Shown here: piece by piece, positions 5,601 to 10,147 of the stretch
Position numbering within the stretch: the first letter of the stretch is position 1
Layout of the letters: each line of letters begins with the position of its first letter
Assembly: GCA_034429695.1 (NCBI GenBank)
Contig: DAOUGC010000032.1
Location: 1-10,147, forward strand
From: DAOUGC01 sp034429695
Lineage (GTDB): Bacteria; Chloroflexota; Anaerolineae; Anaerolineales; Anaerolineaceae
Direction: 5' to 3'
DNA: 10,147 nt
Translations under genes and position numbers: made by a program
Notes under the pieces: generated by a model
Databases searched by the model: none
What the model was told of the DNA's origin: nothing
What the model saw: the letters and a program-made list of their open reading frames with translations, nothing else

Positions 5601-7507
5601 ACTGGGCATACTTCAGCGGAAACGGCAACAGCGGCGACACGAATGACCATGGCATAACCATTACCACCCGGGGTGGGGTGACAATGTCTCGCGTATCGGC
5701 GCGTGATAATGAGGGAACCGGTTTGCTGGTCAATTGTGTACCGGGGGGGGACATCCACAAACCGTTAAGTATCACCACCGGGGTCTTTAACGCCAACAAT
5801 CTCGGCATGAATCTCCTCATCAAGGGTGCTGTCACGCTGGTGGATGTGCGCGCGCAGGGTAACACCACCCGCGGGGCATACGTAAATAATGCTGCCAGTG
5901 AGATCAACCAGACCCTGACCGTTAAGAACAGCCGCTTTGATGACAATGGTAACTACGGTTTGGATGCCATCGTGCAGGGCGTGATTGCCTTCACGAACAT
6001 TGGTGCAACCGGCAATGCCAATCACGGGTTGTATTTGAACAATCAACCTGACGATGAATATTACTCCAAAGTTACGATCACCAACTCCAACCACACCACC
6101 TACAATATGGATGGCAACACTTCATCGGGCATCTACATTCAAAGTTATGGTGAGGTGGTATTGACCAATGTCTCAGCCAGTAATTCAAATGGTGCCGGGG
6201 GTGTCCTTCTGACCATCATTAACCTGTCGGGAGTCGACGGTCACAGGAGCATCAAACTGATCAACAGCAAGTTCGACAATGGCGCAGCCGGCTCGGTGGG
6301 TGCCATGCTGACCAGCAGCGGCTCGATCTTCCTTGACCGGGTGAGCGTCAGCGGCAACGGCGGCGGGTTGAACGCCAATAATACCGGTGCGCCGGTCGTG
6401 GATCTGTACGGCGTGACCATTCAACGCAGCCAGTTCAATAACAACACTGCCGGTTACGGTTTGCAGATCACATCAAAGGGCGCTGTGGTGTTCAACAATG
6501 TCGTCGCCAATGGTAATATGGCTGGCGCCGGAGCAAATATCACCAATGATGCTGGATCCAACGCCAGCCCTGTGACGCTCTCCAGCAGCATGGGGCGCAA
6601 CTCCTTCAACGGCAACCATACCACATACGGCCTGTTCATCCTCTCGCGTGGAACTGTCTCCATCTCCGGAACCGATGTTTTGAACAATCCTGATTCAACC
6701 GGCGCTTATGTGCGCAATACAGGCAATGTCACCCTGAACCCCAATGTGACGGTGTCAAACAGCATTTTCTCCGGAAATGGCAATGGTTCCGGCGAAAGCG
6801 GCCTGGATGTCGGCACGCGGGGCGTGATCACACTGGACCTGGTGACCGCCAACGGTAATTTTGCCTACGGTGCATTACTGACCAACAACACCGGTACGAA
6901 GGATGTGGTTGTACAGCGCTACACCGGTACCGACAACAACAATAACAATTTGTTTGTCAACAGTGCCGGCATCGTGACCCTCAACGGCATCACCGTTCTG
7001 CGCTCGATCAACGGTTATGGAGCGCGTGTGGAAGCCACCAAGGATGTGAAGGTGCTCAACAGTAAGGGCGCCAACACCGCCAGCGGCAACCATTTTAGCG
7101 GGCTTGGCCTGTTATCCACCACCGGTTCGGTCAGCGTTACCGGCGTAACCGCCAACGACAACACTGACGGAAGTGGAATTGGTGTACAGGCAACGCTTGG
7201 CAATATCACCATCAATACCGTGGTCACCAGTCACAATGGCCACGGCAGCAATGGGAATGGACTCAGCTTGAACGCCCTGGCTGGCAATGTCACGGTCAGC
7301 AACTTCAAATCGTTCAGCAATCAGGATAATGGATTGGATGGATTGCTGTCGATGGGTGTGTTGACCCTGACCAACGGCACAGTGACTGGCAATCGCCTGT
7401 ATGGAATCAGTGCCAATACGAAAAATACAGACGGATCGGTCATCACCAATGTGAATTACTTTGCCAACAACACATCCGGCATGGCTTCCAACTTCTATAT
7501 TTACTAG
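2369..7507 (+). CDS. Giant secreted right-handed parallel beta-helix protein, 1712 aa
   Basis: The start at 2369 is set by GGGAGG (2358-2363, 5-nt spacer) and by identity with the paralogue. Residues 1-30 are a Sec signal peptide (basic MIVRGSMRS, hydrophobic core, SLALA before E31). Residues 31 to about 105 are a Pro/Glu/Ala-rich linker. Residues 137-250 form a conserved N-cap with C157 and C167 (VDPFFTVGSTTYNF, NPLQAAINYLES, LAANQLQGLVGAG). From about 250 to the C-terminus the protein is short coils of the pattern G-x-hydrophobic-x-x-G-x-V/I-T-L-T/N-N-V-x-A-x-x-N, rich in Asn, Gly, Thr and Ser. These are typical of pectate-lyase-fold (Beta_helix/PbH1) proteins. A super-repeat of about 166 residues runs from 571 to about 1570. 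C458 and C465 form a small CNQSGGSC loop kept in the paralogue. The chain ends SGMASNFYIY with no sorting signal or membrane anchor. It is probably an extracellular structural or adhesive protein; enzyme activity on polysaccharide is possible but no catalytic residues are recognisable. Confidence 0.9.
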   Translation: MIVRGSMRSLSIALFLALIALLSVWSLALAEGETPTAPETPDTGGETVLETQPEEQPAPEEPAPTPEGEAQEADPLQEPAAPAEVQPEPAGVDEPASEEPTALQEVVETVAENGLTLTNPEGESVPLVSQEAEELLVDVDPFFTVGSTTYNFTAADCNPDVAGNQACGNPLQAAINYLESHDTLIPNDRMIHIEGATLSIPGNVTITGSNLAANQLQGLVGAGSSSSGVAVPTVLNFASGFYMNILGIPNAFTLQGMDITGIYGGTGLVNINGVNGNLTLTDVSIENNVNNSSSYGLYVTGVGGSITANKLVVSDNDSKGAYFENNAGSSGVTIRNSEFNRNGAGATVNNGNGLEISTKGPVLLEYVSSSSNNGFGASISGQSSLVVKNAVFSNNIATDADGIVTTPPYTLTSIVMENVTADGNADRGLNLYANGAITLTNIHASGSAGSYGIYLNNCNQSGGSCQTTRAGNITVTNLVASENYNSNLVMVARNNITLTNIETMYSSNGYGLIAYNWYTPGGTITATNIRSMTNDGKGVSFYATSHITVNNVIATDNHDAGGWFESKTGTVTIKGTSSTWSDFSHSGGTGLFIDTPGSVILNYVRVNQVTGDGVGIQINQRDTDHVSGSTSLTQVEASNNAGNGISHQSDGPVTLNTITAIHNGYNNVSIQNAWTDLLKAYNVSITNGTFNEAQSVAGTAGYGLHILSVGNVTLNNVTALTNQNHGVKIGDMGNPDPAVTGDDIRAKTVTVTNSGGRYNYFSANLDDGLYVFATHINLSYVNASSNGLSGMVVVGSGNFTGKNLSTNSNGLEGLYVEILGSASITSIVADNNGSDGVRIDNRVPEGSQVKPITLTTVNASSNDSRGMWLSSNGQITLTNVTANSNDEGNALFGIQNETWSTGGVTIKTSGSYRNSFSASSTGFGISIPYSYAAVSISNADINYNQDGGLDITLINKVGAGLTLNNLALIGNHHGVYAITKGPIVFNNSTVSDHTSNVVDGEYGANLSNTGDVTKQYNITFSNTTFDNNETYNLNITSTGSVVLTNVSATNSSEGYGVTISTMPGSGLGSVTIKATGSNWAYFSGNGNSGDTNDHGITITTRGGVTMSRVSARDNEGTGLLVNCVPGGDIHKPLSITTGVFNANNLGMNLLIKGAVTLVDVRAQGNTTRGAYVNNAASEINQTLTVKNSRFDDNGNYGLDAIVQGVIAFTNIGATGNANHGLYLNNQPDDEYYSKVTITNSNHTTYNMDGNTSSGIYIQSYGEVVLTNVSASNSNGAGGVLLTIINLSGVDGHRSIKLINSKFDNGAAGSVGAMLTSSGSIFLDRVSVSGNGGGLNANNTGAPVVDLYGVTIQRSQFNNNTAGYGLQITSKGAVVFNNVVANGNMAGAGANITNDAGSNASPVTLSSSMGRNSFNGNHTTYGLFILSRGTVSISGTDVLNNPDSTGAYVRNTGNVTLNPNVTVSNSIFSGNGNGSGESGLDVGTRGVITLDLVTANGNFAYGALLTNNTGTKDVVVQRYTGTDNNNNNLFVNSAGIVTLNGITVLRSINGYGARVEATKDVKVLNSKGANTASGNHFSGLGLLSTTGSVSVTGVTANDNTDGSGIGVQATLGNITINTVVTSHNGHGSNGNGLSLNALAGNVTVSNFKSFSNQDNGLDGLLSMGVLTLTNGTVTGNRLYGISANTKNTDGSVITNVNYFANNTSGMASNFYIY
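4079..7110 (+). repeat. About 500-bp (166-residue) super-repeat within the beta-helix gene
   Basis: Two distinctive coils alternate at fixed spacing. Type S (V-T-I-K/T-x-S-x-x-x-N/W-x-F-S-like, followed by a longer loop) begins near residues 571, 749, 904, 1070, 1235, 1402 and 1560. Type F (x-N-S/T-x-F-x-x-N or equivalent) begins near 683, 851, 1018, 1183, 1349 and 1513. Successive F coils are 164-168 residues apart and each F coil is 102-114 residues after an S coil. Nucleotide starts of the S coils are about 4079, 4613, 5078, 5576, 6071, 6572 and 7046. Positions were obtained by reading and counting by eye; equivalence of the most diverged units is less certain. Confidence 0.65.
5743..5750 (+). 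repeat. G8 homopolymer inside the beta-helix gene
   Basis: Eight consecutive G residues encode part of VPGGD (residues 1124-1128), right after the unpaired C1123. Gain or loss of one G would truncate the protein, so the tract could be a slippage site. It is equally a classic spot for sequencing error, but the frame as given is intact. Confidence 0.8.
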
Positions 7508-7544
7508 GCTGTCCGGTCATATTTGAGGCAGACAGGAAAGAATG

Positions 7545-7578
7545 CAGCACCCGTCCGCAAGGACGGGTGCTGTCGTTT
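7545..7578 (+). terminator. Strong intrinsic terminator candidate after the first beta-helix gene
   Basis: CAGCACCCGTCC (7545-7556), loop GCAA (7557-7560) and GGACGGGTGCTG (7561-7572) make a perfect 12-bp GC-rich stem with a stable GNRA tetraloop, 38 bp after the stop codon. The following T-run is short (TCGTTT). It separates the two paralogous genes into independent transcription units. The remaining gene-free DNA to 7719 shows nothing recognisable; the short open frame from the TTG at 7523 runs through the hairpin and is not credible. Confidence 0.75.
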
Positions 7579-7719
7579 GGTGGCGCAGGTGCATTGGCGG
7601 TGTATTGTTGAGGACAATGGGTGTGACCTGGTTGCAGTGCCAAAAGCAGCAGCCCGGGCTGTGATTGCAGAAAAGTTCCACCTTAAGCCCACCATTGATT
7701 GCGGCAGGACCGGGTGTGG

Positions 7720-7747
7720 TTGACAAATTTGTAAGGATGGATAGAAT
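7720..7747 (+). promoter_or_regulatory. Sigma70 promoter of the second beta-helix gene
   Basis: TTGACA (7720-7725), 16-bp spacer, TAGAAT (7742-7747). It has the same boxes and spacing as the promoter at 2259, shares TTTGTAAGG-like and TAGAATGAAA words, and again lies exactly 83 bp before the ATG. Conservation in an otherwise diverged upstream region supports function. Confidence 0.8.
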
Positions 7748-7819
7748 GAAAACATCGCAGATTGCATTGCTTGATTTTCCAGATCGGTATTCAGCCAAAA
7801 CTGAGACACAGAAATATAT

Positions 7820-7824
7820 GGAGG
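7820..7824 (+). promoter_or_regulatory. Ribosome binding site deciding the start at 7830
   Basis: GGAGG lies 5 nt before the ATG at 7830. An in-frame ATG also occurs at 7818, but it overlaps this Shine-Dalgarno and is absent from the paralogue, so 7830 is preferred; the alternative would add only MEGG. Confidence 0.75.
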
Positions 7825-8101
7825 GCGGCATGATCGTTCGTGGATCCATGCGAAGTCTGTCGATCGCGTTGGTTCTTGCGCTGATCGCACTTTTGTCTGT
7901 CTGGTCGCTGGCGCTGGCGGAGGGTGAAACCCCCACCGCACCGGAAACCCCTGACACGGGCGGGGAAACCGTCCTCGTAACCCAACCGGAAGAGCAACCT
8001 GCACCTGAAGAACCGGCGCCCACACTCGAAGGGGAAGCGCAGGAAGCGGACCCGCTGCAGGAACCCGCGGCGCCGGCAGAGGTTCAGCCAGAGCCGGCAG
8101 G
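7820..8101 (+). repeat. 5' cassette shared with the paralogue, copy 2
   Basis: Partner of 2359-2640 with 7 mismatches in 282 bp. Four are silent; three change residues (F15V, E50V and a Pro to Leu in the linker). Homology at this level ends at 8101, where the linker of this copy becomes longer by about 9 residues. Confidence 0.9.
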
Positions 8102-10147
8102 TGATGAGCAACCAGCACCGGGGGAACCCTCATCAGATGAGGCAGCGCCCGAAACACCTGTGCTGGAGGATGTGGTGCAAACCGTGGCGGACGCCGGGCT
8201 GGTGTTGACCGACGGGAGCGGGGAACCCATCCCGCTGGCTTCACAGGCTGCTGAAGAAGCGCTGCTGGATGTTGACCCATACTTCACAGTTGGCAGCACC
8301 GTCTACAACTTCACTGCTACCGACTGCAGCCCGGATGTGCCCGGAAACCAGGCATGTCCCATCAACCCCCTGCAGGCGGCCATCGATTATTTGGAAAGCC
8401 ATCCCACCCTGTTCCCCAATGATCGCCTGATCCACATCGACGGCGCCACCCTGATAATTTCTGAGAGCATTGAGATCAATGGGGACAACCTGGCTGCCAA
8501 TCAGTTGCAGGGTCTGGTGGGGGCCGGAACCAGCAATTCGGGTGTGGCCACACCCACCCGCCTGGCTTTTGCCAATAACTCTCGGCTCGATATCCGCAAC
8601 ATCACCGGGCCATTCAGCCTGACCGGCATGGAGATCACCGGCAATTACAACGGGGCACTGGTGAACTTCCTGGGGGTTACCGGTGCGTTAACCCTTACGG
8701 ACGTGAAGATTGACAATGACATCAACAACACCAGTGGTCTGGGTTTGTCGGTGACGTCGTCAGGCGCGGTGACTGCCAACAAGCTGGTGGTGAGCGACAA
8801 CAACAGTAGAGGCGCGATCATCAATAATTCAGCCGGAACTGCCGGTGTGACCATTCGCAACAGCGAATTTGACCGTAATGGGGCGGGCGCCACAACCAAT
8901 AATGGAGAGGGTTTGCGCATCCTGACACACGGCGCTGTGTTGATGGAGTATGTATCTTTCAGTTACAACAACGGAAATGGGGCGCATGTAACCACCAATT
9001 CGACCATCACTGTGAAGAATGCCACGTTTACCCGTAATACCGCCACGGCGGATGGCTACGGGTTCCTGGCGAGCGGTTATGACGCCACAGGCGCTGTGTT
9101 TGAAAATGTGACCGCGGATAACAACAGCGTTGATGGAATTTACCTTGGTGCAAATGGCACAGTCTCACTAAACACCATTCATGCCAGTAACAACAGTGGA
9201 GGTGGCGGTATCCGTGTGGATACCTGTAATTTGTCTGGTGGGGTTTGTTCAAATACCCGTGCAGGCAATATCACCATGACCAATGTGGTGGCAAATGGCA
9301 ATTACGCCCAAAATATTTCCATCTCTGCCAGAAACAATGTGTCGTTAACCAATATTGAGGTTAATGAATCACAAAATTCACGCGGCATAACAGTGAACAA
9401 CCAGTATACTCCCGGCTCCATTCTCACCATGACCAATGTCAGGGCGATGGAGAACGCATCGGGGGGAATAAGCGCAAATACTGTTTCCAATATCACCCTG
9501 ACCAATGTGAGTGCCAATGGCAATGGAAGCACCGGCGCCAAATTAATTTCGCTTATGGGTGCGGTCACGGTCAAAGGCACCAGCTCTGTCTGGTCTGAAT
9601 TTATGGGCAATACCGGTGACGGTCTGGATATCACCACCACGGGGAATGTGGTGCTTAACTATGTGAAAGCCAACTGGAATTCGGGCACCAGCAATGGCAT
9701 TGACATCCACCAGATCGATTCGGGCGACCACATCAGCGGATCCACCACGATGACCCAGGTGGAAGCCAGCGATAATACCGCCAGCGGCATCACGATTGAC
9801 TCCGACGGGGCGGTCACCTTCAATACGGTCACCGCCAACCACAACGCGGTCAACAACGCGTTGATCCACAACGCCTATACGGTTGGTAAAGCCTACAATG
9901 TGTCCATCACCAACGGCACGTTCAATGAGGCGCAGAGTAATACGGCTGGTGAGGGTTACGGCGTGCGAATTTACTCCTACGGCAATGTGACCCTGAATAA
10001 CATCACGGCCATGAGCAATCACAATATCGGGGTCAAGATCGGCGATGTGACGGAGGTTTTCCGCGCCAACAACGTCAGCATTACCAACAAAGGCGGCAAA
10101 TATAACAATTTCTCCGTCAACCTGAATACCGGTCTGGATGTCTTCTC
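7830..10147 (+). CDS. Second giant secreted beta-helix protein (paralogue), 3' end outside window
   Basis: The frame is open from the ATG at 7830 to the window edge (772 codons plus 2 bases), with no stop on full translation. Signal peptide (1-30) and Pro/Glu linker are nearly identical to the upstream protein. The N-cap (VDPYFTVGSTVYNF, C166, C176, NPLQAAIDYLES, LAANQLQGLVGAG) and the coil series are homologous and in the same order. It includes the CNLSGGVC loop (C466, C473), the VTVKGTSSVWSEF coil at 579, VSITNGTFNEAQ at 691 and VSITNKGGKYNNFS at 749. The last complete residues V771-F772 align with V771-F772 of the first protein, so small gains and losses cancel over this stretch. It has its own promoter and lies behind a terminator. 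The full length is probably similar (over 1500 residues), but that is inferred. Confidence 0.9.
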   Translation, partial: MIVRGSMRSLSIALVLALIALLSVWSLALAEGETPTAPETPDTGGETVLVTQPEEQPAPEEPAPTLEGEAQEADPLQEPAAPAEVQPEPAGDEQPAPGEPSSDEAAPETPVLEDVVQTVADAGLVLTDGSGEPIPLASQAAEEALLDVDPYFTVGSTVYNFTATDCSPDVPGNQACPINPLQAAIDYLESHPTLFPNDRLIHIDGATLIISESIEINGDNLAANQLQGLVGAGTSNSGVATPTRLAFANNSRLDIRNITGPFSLTGMEITGNYNGALVNFLGVTGALTLTDVKIDNDINNTSGLGLSVTSSGAVTANKLVVSDNNSRGAIINNSAGTAGVTIRNSEFDRNGAGATTNNGEGLRILTHGAVLMEYVSFSYNNGNGAHVTTNSTITVKNATFTRNTATADGYGFLASGYDATGAVFENVTADNNSVDGIYLGANGTVSLNTIHASNNSGGGGIRVDTCNLSGGVCSNTRAGNITMTNVVANGNYAQNISISARNNVSLTNIEVNESQNSRGITVNNQYTPGSILTMTNVRAMENASGGISANTVSNITLTNVSANGNGSTGAKLISLMGAVTVKGTSSVWSEFMGNTGDGLDITTTGNVVLNYVKANWNSGTSNGIDIHQIDSGDHISGSTTMTQVEASDNTASGITIDSDGAVTFNTVTANHNAVNNALIHNAYTVGKAYNVSITNGTFNEAQSNTAGEGYGVRIYSYGNVTLNNITAMSNHNIGVKIGDVTEVFRANNVSITNKGGKYNNFSVNLNTGLDVF

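Noticed and set aside
2369..7507. Annotation as a pectate lyase or other polysaccharide-degrading enzyme
   Set aside because: The fold pattern is right-handed beta-helix, but no catalytic motif of a known lyase or hydrolase family could be recognised, so only the fold is called.
7523..7723. Forward open frame of 66 codons between the two beta-helix genes
   Set aside because: It starts at TTG without a ribosome binding site and runs through the perfect terminator hairpin; no paralogous counterpart or domain.

Overview
The window looks like chromosomal DNA from an environmental bacterium of moderate GC content. Good Shine-Dalgarno sites, sigma70-type promoters, very large secreted Asn/Thr/Gly-rich beta-helix proteins and long repeat-filled intergenic DNA would suit a Chloroflexota (Anaerolineae-like) genome. 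That placement is inference from style only; no phylogenetic marker gene is present.

Layout. At the left edge a P-loop kinase/ATPase gene runs leftward (354 to 1) and is cut off by the window start. It is divergently arranged with a small TPR-repeat protein gene (588-1187), and the 233-bp region between them holds candidate promoters for both. Next come about 1.1 kb of non-coding DNA (1188-2258) carrying three degenerate tandem copies of a roughly 260-350 bp hairpin-rich repeat. The rest of the window is a tandem pair of giant secreted proteins: a complete 1712-residue right-handed parallel beta-helix protein (2369-7507), a strong hairpin terminator candidate (7545-7572), and a paralogue starting at 7830 that is open to the right edge (772 residues visible).

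The paralogous pair is the most interesting part. Each gene has its own promoter with the same geometry (TTGACA, 16-bp spacer, TAGAAT) and exactly 83 bp from the end of the -10 box to the ATG. From the ribosome binding site through the signal peptide and Pro/Glu-rich linker the two genes are almost identical (7 mismatches in 282 bp). The rest of the coding sequence is clearly homologous but much more diverged. Inside the first protein a higher-order repeat of about 166 residues (about 500 bp) lies on top of the usual short beta-helix coils. Together this suggests an expanding or recombining family of secreted surface or matrix proteins, each expressed from its own promoter. Their function cannot be read from the sequence: no catalytic domain, LPXTG motif or recognisable C-terminal sorting domain is visible.
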